From assembly GCF_932526225.1 (NCBI RefSeq), contig NC_064048.1, positions 9,262,515 through 9,326,514 of the forward strand: DNA of 64,000 nt, read 5' to 3'. The notes beneath the pieces are model-generated. The model worked only from the letters and a program-made list of their open reading frames with translations. It did not search any database and was not told the DNA's origin. Of this stretch, positions 50,750-61,100 are shown one piece after another; the first letter of the stretch is position 1, and every line of letters starts with the position of its first letter. The stretch comes from Nematostella vectensis (Eukaryota; Cnidaria; Anthozoa; Actiniaria; Edwardsiidae). Position numbers and translations under genes: made by a program.

Positions 50750-51560
50750 TTTTTCCTCTATATAAATGAATTGTTTTAGCTCGTAGGTGGATACGACATA
50801 AAAAAAGATAATTTGAATTGAACTTTTTGTTCTCGGGGTAAGGTCCGCTTTCGCAGGCTCATAAGTATTGAATGAATGAGCATGTATCCAGGTTTGGGAG
50901 CAGCAGTGTTTGCTTCGTTTACTTCTACCCTTCTACTCCCGGGCCTTTAAGTGCATAGCCTTGAAACCAGCCACCGCCCCACTTATGTGTTTCTAAAATT
51001 AAATGACGCCCAGGGTGCTTAAACTAGCATTAAGAAAACAAATTGGTGTTTGCTCATTTAGACGCCGTGAGTTTCAATTAATTTCTTGCAATCCAAAATG
51101 TGGCGCATGTTTGAGGACGGTGTTTATTCGGGAGGACATCTACGTGGTTTTCAAATCCCGTGCAACAAAATGTAGTTGTTAAAATGTTATAGTCAAGCCA
51201 GAAAAAAAGAGAACAAAGACATTACAGTGTAATCGTGCTAAATAAACTAAATAGTATTTCACTAGTTTTTGTAAACCACTCTGCCTATCTAAGAGGAAGT
51301 CCCATGATCTTATCGTATATGGGCGGGCAGGAAACATGTCATGAAAATAGTGATTCGCAGCACAGACGCGTACCAAGGATTGGCTAAGAGTAGGGGGGGG
51401 GGGGGGGGGGTGTACGCAGTCATATGAAAAAGCATAGTATTTGAATATTCCTTAATAAGAAATTGGACCCACTTTTTGACCTACGAGGGGGGGGAGGGGT
51501 TCGCGCACCCCCCCCCCCCCCCCCCCCCCTGTGTGTACGCGCCTGAAGAATGAACACATG
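50750..51560. other. Intergenic with long G and C runs
   Basis: No gene seen. Positions 51392-51410 hold a G run and 51486-51530 a G-rich/C-rich pair (GGGGGGGGAGGGG ... about 23 C), capable of G-quadruplex or hairpin folding and likely to be unstable in assembly. Confidence 0.6.
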
Positions 51561-51566
51561 TTTGGT

Positions 51567-51800
51567 TCTTAGACGTTTGATCGTGGTTCCTCCCTCATTC
51601 TACGTAATACTTTTACTTGTACATCCATGAATAAGAAACTTGCAAACACTTACACAGATTCGTTTGAATCCGTATACGTATATAAAAATGACGTTACCCG
51701 GTACCTTTCAGCGTTTTCAAACGTTTGAATCCGTGTTAGTGTGGACGGCTGGATCCAGGCGAACACGAGTGTGGACGCGAATCAAGTAATGCGTTTTCGG
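51567..51800. repeat. First copy of a direct repeat plus degenerate MITE
   Basis: 51567-51633 is a 67-bp sequence (GTTCTTAGACGTTTGAYCGT...ACATCCATGAAT) repeated in the same orientation at 52771-52838 with about three differences. It is followed by a degenerate relative of the MITE at 52841-53099 (GATTCGTTT, GAATCCGT, GTGTGGACGG). Confidence 0.7.
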
Positions 51801-51911
51801 ATGTTACTAAAACGGGGAACGGGGAACAGGGATCTGGGAACGAGTGATCAGCGGTAGGGCACAGCGATGTAGCAACCTCACGTGCGTCTCTTTGGCTCTT
51901 CTCTCGTTAAA

Positions 51912-52251
51912 ATGGATGGTAAAAGAAATCTCTGACTCTGTTTCTAAGAATTATGAATAATTCCTGCGCCCATTGAATCGAATCTAATGTATTTCTCTTA
52001 TTTTAGATGTGATAGAGATCAAGTCAAGTGAAAGTTATGTTGAAAGGGATAATATGATAACAGTTTGCTTGGGTAGTTTAGTGCGAGCTAAAACCGCAAT
52101 GGTAAACTTGAAAAGAGATTTATGGAAAGATATTTTGATGTTGAAAGCTGCTGTTTTCCTTTTACAAGTTCAACAATGTCTGAGCTTGAGTCTGAGCTTG
52201 AGCTGTAATAAAGTGTACAGAGGAGCAAATAAGATGGGGCCAGAAAAGTAA
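51912..52251 (+). CDS. Two-exon short ORF, left copy, unknown function
   Basis: Exon 51912-51918 (ATGGATG) joins exon 52007-52251 after TTATTTTAG, giving 83 residues starting MDDVIEIKSSESYVERDN and including LGSLVRAKTAMVNLKRDLWK. The first 45 or so codons are shared with the right copy; after the breakpoint the protein is unique (a CLSLSLSLSC stretch) and probably read-through of the duplication junction. The donor here is GTAAAA, weaker than GTAAGT in the other copy. It may be a truncated duplicate of a larger gene elsewhere; no domain recognised. Confidence 0.35.
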
Positions 52252-52349
52252 TAACATTTTGCAATAGTCTAATTTAGTAAACAGTCAACTTGGTGTTAGA
52301 GAAAAGAAGGGTCGTGGTCACGGAAAACAGCAGCTTTCAACATCAATAA

Positions 52350-52686
52350 TCATAAAAATACTGAAAACAGCACCTCAAATTTGTAAAGAGTGCTTTTCAT
52401 CACTATGGAATGAGAATTTGAAGTCATGGCAATGTAGGATTGCAAAAATATCCACGGATTCAAAATATGTTTCCATAAATCTCTTTTCAAGTTTACCATT
52501 GCGATTTTAGCTTGCACTAAACTACCCAAGCAAAATGTTATCATATTATCCCTTTCAACATACTTTTCACTTGACTTGATCTCTATCACATCTAAAATAA
52601 GAGAAACGTATTAGATTCGATTCAATGGGCGCATGAATTATTCATAATTCTTAGAAACAGAGTCAGAGATTTCACTTACCATCCAT
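52350..52686 (-). CDS. Two-exon short ORF, right copy, unknown function
   Basis: Exon 52686-52680 (ATGGATG, donor GTAAGTG) joins exon 52591-52350, giving 82 residues. The shared N-terminal part reads MDDVIEIKSSEKYVERDN and LGSLVQAKIAMVNLKRDLWK. Differences from the left copy over about 45 codons are few, and all of those I see change the amino acid. The C-terminus continues through the segment missing from the left arm. Function unknown; probably a gene fragment. Confidence 0.35.
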
Positions 52687-52840
52687 TTTAACGAGAGAAG
52701 AGCCAAAGAGACGCACTTGAGGTTGCTACATCGCTGTGCCCTACCGCTGATCACTCGTTCCCAGATCCCTGTTCTTAGACGTTTGACCGTGGTTCCTCCC
52801 TCATTCTACGCGATACTTTTACTTGTACATCCATGAATGA

Positions 52841-53099
52841 GGGGCCGTCCACACTAACACGGATTCGTTTCAAAATAAGTATACTTTTTGATACGTTTAG
52901 GCCTTCCGTACTAGCACGGAGGTGGGATCCAGCGAATCCGGATACTTTTGAAAACGCTGTTGAAAGTGAATCTAAATGAATCCGTATACTTTGGTCCGTA
53001 GTGTGGACGGTAGAATCCGTATCAAAATGAAAACGATGGCGTCTATCGCAGGCGCGCTCTGCTTTGAGTACGCGCATATCATAAAGTGTGGACGACCCC
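52841..53099. mobile_element. Fold-back MITE
   Basis: A 259-bp element has terminal inverted repeats GGGGCCGTCCACACT / GGGGTCGTCCACACT (one mismatch). Its interior is full of alternating GGATTCG/CGAATCC-type sub-repeats. There is no coding capacity. A target duplication is not obvious. Confidence 0.7.
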
Positions 53100-53694
53100 T
53101 TAGTTGACCTCCAGTGAGCGCAAATGTGTACAGTACGTGTCAAAATTCAATCCCTCGTGACCATTGTTTATCCATAATAACTCCCCCGGACTGTTCCTTT
53201 CGCGCGAAGCTACTCGAAAATATTGATTATGATTCACAAGAATAACTCCAGCAGGATAGATATTTATTATCAAGATTATACGTTGGCTAATTTTGAAGAA
53301 CCTATAATTATTATAAAGCCGGAACGCAAATCAAATCGTGTTTGTTTACAATCAGAACAACGGGCATTGATAATCGTCTTTGTTCTCAGGTAGCGTAGAC
53401 CCAAAATAATTGCTAATGAAATCAATACATAAAACGTATTGACGGCTTCCTTAGGATCAATATCACAAAATCACAAAACTTGTTGGTGTTATGTTGTGGA
53501 CGTGTTTTTTCTTTAAATTGCAAAAGAACAAAGTACACATAGCCTTGATAGCCTCATCGCGAATGGGCACAGGGCCCTTTGATTCTTTGTCGCTGGAGTA
53601 TTGCGTATACCCAAACGCTTACAGACTTGTTAACGTTCCATTTCCAAGCCAAGAATGTCATGTCAAGTTTTTCAAGCTCGAGCTTGGCTTTGTT
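53100..53694. other. Intergenic, no gene seen
   Basis: Unique AT-rich sequence between the MITE and the two-TM ORF; nothing recognisable on either strand. Confidence 0.4.
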
Positions 53695-54069
53695 CTACCC
53701 CGCATTCCTTAGCGATACGCTCTCGAATGATATTTTATTTATGGAATATCGTCTTCGCATCAAACCACGATTCTCCATCTCGATCATTCTCTCCTGTAAG
53801 CCTTGTACGCTACGGATACTCTTTAAGCGCCACCAGAACGCAGACATCAATCCAAATCCAACAATAAACAGTCCTGCGGCAACAATGCGATATATCTTTC
53901 CTTTGTAGTAGATAAACTCAGTGCAATTGTTATTTTTCTTGCAGTTTTTGACATCGTGAAAAGCCAGCGACAAAAATATAAAGCAAAGTGTTATCAGTAT
54001 CACACCAGCACAGATACACGAACCATTGACGATGAATTGCCTTCGATCTCTAGCGACATTGTGTTCCAT
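53695..54069 (-). CDS. Two-transmembrane-segment protein, hypothetical
   Basis: This single-exon frame has 124 codons. Hydrophobic segment 1 is at about residues 16-37 (CICAGVILITLCFIFLSLAF). A short extracellular or luminal loop follows with CKKNNNC, then segment 2 at about 62-80 (IVAAGLFIVGFGLMSAFWW) and a basic cytosolic tail with RRRYSINK. It resembles small tetraspan-like or TMEM proteins in general layout only; I cannot assign a family. No overlapping gene or repeat explains the frame. The preceding 200 bp on the same strand are also partly open and may be 5' UTR. Confidence 0.5.
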   Translation of the reverse strand: MEHNVARDRRQFIVNGSCICAGVILITLCFIFLSLAFHDVKNCKKNNNCTEFIYYKGKIYRIVAAGLFIVGFGLMSAFWWRLKSIRSVQGLQERMIEMENRGLMRRRYSINKISFESVSLRNAG

Positions 54070-54329
54070 ACACCACCGTTAAGGTACTTCTAGCGTCGGT
54101 TAACCTGACAGGTTTAATCGTGCTAATTATGTAGAATATTTTCGAGTGATCCAAATCGCAAATGTAAGGTAAACGAGGACGCTTCCTTTGTGGTTGTTTT
54201 TTGATCTTGTTTACCACCATCAAGTATCTTCTTTGAGCACTAATAAACCTCGAAGTCACTGGTCTCACTTCCCGTCAAACCTGCACGATGGGTTTTTACT
54301 TTTAACTTGGAGTTTTGCAAAACGTCAAA

Positions 54330-55000
54330 AGTAGGGGTGCAACACTGATGTTTCCCCTTTTGACCCTATTGCGTTACCATATGGGAACTTAGCACAGGGG
54401 GAGGGGGACAAGCAGTATTGATGTTTCTCCTTTTGACCCCATTGCGTGACCATATGGGACCACTTAGCACAGGGGGAGGGGGACAAGCAGTATTGATGTT
54501 TCTCCTTTTGACCCCATTGCGTGACCATATGGTACCACTAAGCACAGGGGGAGGGGGACAAACAGTATTGATGTTTCTCCTTTTGACCCCATTGCGTGAC
54601 CATATGGGACCACTAAGCACAGGGGGAGGGGGACAAACAGTATTGATGTTTCCCCTTTTGACCTCATTGCGTGACCATATGGGACCACTTAGCACAGGGG
54701 GAGGGGTAGAGGGGGACAAGCAGTATTGATGTTTCCCCTTTTGACCCCATTGCGTGACCATATGGGACCACTTAGCACAGGGGGAGGGGGACAAGCAGTA
54801 TTGATGTTTCCCCTTTTGACCCCATTGCGCGACCATATGGGACCACTAAGCACAGGGGGAGGGGGACAAGCAGTATTGATGTTTCCCCTTTTGACCCCAT
54901 TGCGCGACCATATGGGACCACTAAGCACAGGGGAAGGGGGACAAGCAGTATTGATGTTTCCCCTTTTGACCCCATTGCGCGACCATATGGGACCATGGCA
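54330..55000. repeat. ~74-bp minisatellite
   Basis: Nine copies share GATGTTTCYCCTTTTGACCC, CATTGCGYGACCATATGGGA and TAGCACAGGGGGAGGGGGAC. Variants GCGTGACC (left) and GCGCGACC (right) are grouped, showing directional unit spread. Open frames on both strands are repeat artefacts. Confidence 0.95.
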
Positions 55001-56190
55001 GCCCAGAGAAATACAGAGAAAAGAGGTCTCTGCTAGCAGGGAATCCTTTCCTTGGATTGCTTGTTATTTTTAGACCAAAAATCCATTGATTGCGAATCCT
55101 AGACCCGCCCCTACCTTCTCGTAGCTGTTTTTTTAAGAACCTCTGGTTTCCAGGATAATCGAAGAACCGTCAAATCCGCGGCCCAAAAGGGACTTTCAAG
55201 GCATATTCTCTTGTATTTTAGGTAATGTCTCATACATTAAATGTATTTTTGGCTGATAAAAGGCTACGCCTTTGCAATTGCTATCGTTTCTCCGTTCTCT
55301 TATACATATGATTGCATGCGCACACCCACCACCCAACACTCAATACGGACCTGAAATTGTCATGCCAGAGTAAACCGGTATAAAGTTCCTTTAAGACTCG
55401 AGGTTTGGCACGTTTGAACATATTTTTATGTTTAACGAAATCCTTATTTAAGACCCATTTCCCGGCTGACGATAAATGGAAATGGCAGCACTTATCAAAA
55501 TAGTTTACGGGAACAAATGACTGATTTAGCTCAATAGATATAGCTCTTCAATTTGATCCCGAGACTTCAAATGCTGCACGTGGTGAAACGGGAAAATATT
55601 AATAGAAATAAAACGTTCACCTGTTCGATCAAGCCGGTAGAAACTAAATGAGTTATATTTCAGTCAAACTGCAGATTATTTATGAACAATAAGAGCCACA
55701 ATGAATTGTTGTCCAACAAAACACTTTTTATTGAGCTAAGTTTTTAGTTACTTCTTCATATGTATTCAGCTTTAGATCATTTCCTTAGAATGCTTGTAGC
55801 TTTGTTTAATCTGAAACGCGCAAGGTCATAAAAGATTAAAAGTTTGTGGGCCAAATGAAATTTTCTTTAATCAAGAGTCAGTCGTGTAGTAATACATCAA
55901 GTAAAAACGAACTTGATGTAAAACAATCAAAATGTAAATACAGACGCTAATTGAGTCCAACGCGACTTCAAAGAGAGCATACGATGCATATAGAACAGGC
56001 TTGAGTCAAAAAGGTAAACATAACATATAGCTCACGTTTACTTTTGTTGGCACATAACCTATATGAATTGAGAATACATACATAATGGACTTGCAATTGT
56101 AGTGAAATCCTGCTGAGTACCTACTAGCTGTCACAAAATATGCTAGGTTCGATTGTTATCGCTAATTGTAGTTTCTTTTTTAACCCGCTT
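55001..56190. other. Upstream region of K2P channel gene
   Basis: No coding exon recognised. Untranslated exons of the K2P gene are likely here, because its coding start is preceded at 56229 by a splice-acceptor-like TTTTTATAG. Confidence 0.4.
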
Positions 56191-56236
56191 GTAATTGCTG
56201 AATAATAGTCACCTGTTTATTTTTATAGCTTTAGAG

Positions 56237-57507
56237 ATGCATCAGCTAACAAGGACTCTCCTTATCCGAAGTACAGTACTATTTGTGTACAGTTTGCTTA
56301 GTGCATGGCTCTTCTATGAACTAGAAAAAGAATCAGTTTCCAGCGCCGTAACAGCTGATCATATGATCGCTGGTATAAAGCGAGAGCTGAAGACGAAGTA
56401 TAACATTAGTGAAAATGTAACCAGTAGACTTCTACAGACTGTGGTAGAGGCAGAGACCGTAAGAAGGAGATTGGACTGGACATTTGCACGCTCACTTTTC
56501 TTCGTCTTTACTTCACTCTCGACCATAGGTAAGACGCTTAAATAATAAAGACGTCCAAAAAGCTTTCAGGGTCCACTTTAAAACATTAGTCTGGGGTGAA
56601 GAATTTAGGAATTTGACAAATGTAAGTTTGTACGGCCTATAGATCTATAAAATGCTAAGCTAACTTTCATGGTTTATTACCAGTGATGATCGCTTTTTGT
56701 ATCATTTCTTGCAAACATGCGGCATATCAGTTTTGTTTTTAATTTCTATGTCAGAATGTAAGATTCTTTTCATCCCAACATTATGAAATATCTTATCGTA
56801 GCTCAAATGAACATCTGACAGTATTCAATGCAGGATTTCTTATCAATTTCGGATTGAACCTTGTTATTTATTTTGTTTTGCCAGGTTATGGGAACATTAC
56901 TCCTAAACGAGCCACATCTCAGATCATCTTCGTCCTGTTTTGCATTTTCGGGCTTCCTGTGATGATGTTGGCACTCAAAACAGCGGGAGACATCATCGCA
57001 GCTGGTCTTAAAACGGGCATTATTTTTACCGAAAGGCACGTATTCAACAACACAGAAATCAGCGACAGAGGTCTCAAAATTAAAACTGTCATTTTATCTA
57101 TGATGGCATCCGTCGCCGCCCTTGGTACAATGGCTTGTGTACAGTCCTATGTGGACGGGTGGACGGTAATTGAGAGTTTCTATGCATGGGGGGTAACCTT
57201 CTCTACGATTGGTTTCGGAGACTATGTTCCATATCTAGCCTTTGACAAAACATTCCTTGCCCATCATGATAAATACGCTGCCATTACAACGACAGCTCTC
57301 ATGGCGGCGACATTGTGCCCTTTTCTGTTCATGCTTTCGTTAGTCTCGTGTACGTTAAGCTCTATTTTAGACGCAGTCGAAGTTTTCAAACCTTTCTCTA
57401 GTTTGAAAGAGTCATGTAACTGCATCAGACCCAGGATCACTAGGGACAAGAGTGATATGAGCGATCCTACCCCTGCCAAACCACCCATTTGCGCGGAATC
57501 TATGTAA
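56237..57507 (+). CDS. Two-pore-domain potassium channel (K2P/KCNK family)
   Basis: Exons 56237-56528 and 56885-57507 sum to 915 nt, 304 residues. TM1 starts TLLIRSTVLFVYSLLSAWLFYELE. The large external cap region follows, then pore 1 FTSLSTIGYGNITP, TM2 FVLFCIFGLPVMMLAL, TM3 ILSMMASVAALGTMAC, pore 2 VTFSTIGFGDYVP and TM4 TTTALMAATLCPFLFMLSLV. The intron splits the first selectivity filter in phase 1 after the first base of the first Gly codon of GYG, a position commonly interrupted in animal K2P genes. K2P dimers carry background K+ leak current at the plasma membrane. Met at 56195 is an alternative start, but the acceptor at 56229 favours 56237. The C-terminal tail is short, and its last residues lie within a degenerate repeat. 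The exact subfamily (TWIK, TASK, TREK) is not clear. Confidence 0.9.
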
Positions 57508-57790
57508 ATGCATCCTTCCAACCGATGGATTTTTACCGAAACACCCTCTAAAATGGAATGAAGCAGACCTGCCAACCAATGTATTTGCGCAGAAACCATC
57601 CTAATGCAATCAATATACCTGCCAACCAATGGATTTGAACCGAAAACGTGAATGCAATCGTAGACTGAATGACATCAATAAACCTGCCAATCAATGGACA
57701 GGCGCAGAAACCATCTGATGAATGCAACCGCAGACCAACCAACTCCAACGCGTCGATTTGCTCAGAGCAACAGTAGACCAACCAACAACT
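57465..57790. repeat. Degenerate ~55-bp repeat overlapping the K2P stop
   Basis: Five imperfect units share CCTGCCAA(C)CAATGGATTTGC, GCAGAAACCAT and GAATGCAA. The first unit (57472 onwards) is inside the K2P coding tail and the rest fill its 3' UTR. Confidence 0.65.
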
Positions 57791-58103
57791 CTAGGGGGAG
57801 GGGGGAACTGCCAACAGTAAACCCATCTTGTGCATATAGTTCAAGTTGGAAGAGGAGGTGGAGTATAACGATAGCTTCAATGCAGGCTTTTGCATCTGAA
57901 ACATTTAATGCTCTAGAAACATATGAAAATATTTGTTTTTATTGCGGCATGTTTCGAGCACGCCGTGATAAGTAATATTAAAAATTGAATATCGCATTTG
58001 ATTGAAATCAAAACTTAAATTAATTTAAATCAAATCAAAACTTAAATTTTACTTGCTCAGCAATCAAAATGTGATTCAGTATCAAAGTTGTGTGTAATAG
58101 CCT

Positions 58104-61100
58104 TTAAAACGCCTCACCATCACTACCAAAACCGAAAAGTGCGTCTGAATCAAACCAGTTAAGATCGCTCCCCATTTTCTTCTTGGGTGCAGTTGGTTTG
58201 AATGGGCTCTTTTTCTTTCCAGCAGCACTAGTAGCTTGCGTCGATTTTGCCTGGGGCACCACAAAAACAACAAGTTATATTCATCATATAGCAGTCAACG
58301 CAAAATATTTTGATAAAATAACTTGAAAAGGCGATAGAAGGTAGGGGACTCCAATAAAAACAGACGGGGATGATCTTCGGCAGAATCAATTTTAACCCTA
58401 AGAGATAACAATTTGAATGTGGTCAACACAAATTATTATCTCTAAAAGATAGCACTAAAAGATAGGAAAAATTGCTGTTGAAGCAATTTTTAGCTCTAGA
58501 CACTAGAAATAAACACAACTTCAGTTTACCGAGACGTCACAATCGAACACATCTCTTTTTTATATACTTTTCCGATTGCACTCGATCTTTTACATTCGCA
58601 CTATTGTCAGTCACGGCTACCTCCTTCCCCTTGTTAAACAGTTTCTAGCAGACTAGGCAAGATTGGCAGCTATGCCCATTAGAGCTATTGTCGGTCACGG
58701 CTACCTCCTTCCCCTTGTTAAACAGTTTCTAGCAGACTGGGTATTAGTAGAGAATGCACCGAATTAGCCTTGGATGTGCGTCTGTTGTTTGTCTGTTTAC
58801 CTGTTTGACTATCTGGTTGTTTGTCAGTATACCTGTTTTCCCGTCTGATTGTTTGTCAGTATACCTGTTTGTCAGTGTAATTGTTTGTCTGCATACCTGT
58901 TTGACCGCCTGGTTGTTTGTCTGCATTCCTGTTTGACTATCTGGTTGTTTGTCAGTATACCTGTTTGTCAGTGTAATTGTTTGTCTGCATACCTGTTTGA
59001 CCGCCTGGTTGTTCGTCTGCATTCCTGTTTGTCATTCTGCCTGACTGTCCTTTTTGTCTGTCTGTTTGACTGTCTTGCCTGTTTATCTGTCAAAATACCT
59101 GTCTGTCTATATACCTGTTTTTCGTCTAACTTTATGTTTGTATCTTGTTTGGCTGTCTATCCGCCCGCCCGTCCCGCTTTCTGTGTAACCTGTTTCCTTG
59201 TATGTCAGTCTTTCCATCCGCCCGTTTTTCGTCCTGTTTCATTGTTATTGCGCACACGTCTTGACTCTGCCCAGGTACTAAAGTCAAGCCGCTACAACTT
59301 GTCCCGACAGACAGAGGGCTTCGTCGTGAACCTGGTCTCAAATGACGCTAAACGGATGGAGAAGTTGGTGTTTTACCTCATGAATTTTTCTCAAGTCTTG
59401 TATGAAACTCTCTTTGCTGTTCCAATCATTGTCCTCCGTGTCGACTGGTAGGGATTAGCATGTTTCACTCTGTTCACTCTGATGATAATTCTAATTTATT
59501 TCCTATCCGGAGTGTTCTCGAGATATCGAAAAGAGCAGTTCAAGTTCACAGACAAGAGACTAACTGCAATGAATGAGATAATCTCAGGGAGTCTGGACGA
59601 CACTGGAAAATGTACAAATGACTAAATGTCTCAAACGTCTTCCTGGTAAACTGGAGTACCGTCTGGGTTAGTCTGGCAGTGGGTTTAGTGTCCGAGAAAA
59701 GACAGCTGCTGTGTCTTGCAGGCGCATTTCTTCATAGGTCTTAGCTATTAGTACTTGACAAGGCCACAGTCAACGTGGATTACCGGACTGACCGGTTAGT
59801 GCAACAGGTTATACGGGATAAGTTTGCTGACGTCACTGTGCTGACCATCGCGCATCCAGTCAATACTATTAGGGACTATGACAAGGTGGTTGTCATGGAT
59901 GCTGGTCGCGTGGTTGAGTACGGTGAGCCCGAGATACTTGCCAGGAAAAATGAAGGTTTCTTTGTACATCTGATAAAATGATAAAAAGGAAGCCTCAAGC
60001 CTATTAAAGCAAGATCTGACGTCTTGACAAAGGAGCACGAGTTCTCACTAAACGTGAGACCGATGAGCCGATTGACAGCGTTGGAAATGTTATGCTCCGA
60101 ATACCTTTCGCATGAATAAAGTGCTCAAACTCTTCCAGAGCGTCGTAAACCAGCCAAAATCACCGCGATCTTGGGAGAAGACCATCGCATCTCGAATGGC
60201 AATAGCGACTCCTGATGGTTGTTGCACTAACCAGTTCGATGTGTAACTTTTCTTCCCTGGCCCATCTCATCTTTCCTGGAGAAACCCTCTCTTTTATGGA
60301 ATTGGAATAAAAGGTTGCTAAAAGTAGACAATGACAACGTTCTTAAGACGATGTAGTCCGCCACAAAACTGTTTCGACGAAAAACGTTTCACCGACGTTT
60401 TTTTTTTTCAATAGAATAGTGTATTCTGCCATAAACATTGCACCTAATTTTTTAATAGAATGGTGTATTCCGCCGCAGAACTTACAATACCATTACGTAA
60501 TCAGAGGTTATCTTTGCCAACACAAGATTAGTATTCCTCCGCAAATTAGGGGCTAACTCGGTTACACTAAACTACTATCCCTTAGCAAATGCAAACATAC
60601 TGAGCAAAATAGACACTCATTCTAGATTTGACCCCACTTGTTAAGCAGTTGCTGTCACACGAGGCAAGAGTGGCAAAAATGCAATAAATGCACACCCCCC
60701 TCCCCTCATGAATCTCATGGATATCGAATAGAGGCTGTTTCATAATATATAATGAGTTGCTATTGATTTGAAATAGGGAATACCTCCAAACAAATACTGA
60801 AGGGAACACTTGTCTACAGTTTCATGTAAAGCTCTTTTACTAACCACTACCGCCATAATTATTCGAGCAATGCAAGCGATAATACGCTCTTACCGGTGAT
60901 TTCTCATACAAAGAGTCTTCAGTATCAATGTCTGGAAACAGCTCCTTGAATTTTGATAACTCTTCGGATTCTTCTTCTTGTACTTTTAACTACATACGAA
61001 ATATTTCATTAATAAGTACTACAATACAGTCGTTACTGTTGTTATGATGGTAAGAACTAGTTTAATTGCTGTTCCTTCTAGTTCTGATGTTGCTGCCGCC

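Larger units (their letters stand above)
51824..52774. repeat. Large inverted duplication
   Basis: The left arm 51824-52163 and right arm 52322-52774 are inverted copies at roughly 95% identity, separated by about 158 bp. The right arm has an extra segment of about 115 bp (about 52346-52460) absent from the left. Each arm carries the same gene fragment: upstream leader, ATGGATG mini-exon, an intron of about 88 bp, and a second exon. Confidence 0.9.

Noticed and set aside
50366-50769. Open frames through a 39-bp repeat on both strands
   Set aside because: Minisatellite artefacts without start context or conservation.
54325-55073. Open frames of up to 156 codons through the 74-bp repeat
   Set aside because: Same explanation: the repeat lacks stops in several frames on both strands.
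58754-59230. Membrane-protein-like frames rich in Cys/Leu/Val
   Set aside because: They come from a TG/pyrimidine-rich tandem repeat in an intron; the following ABCC-like segments are in a decayed pseudogene.
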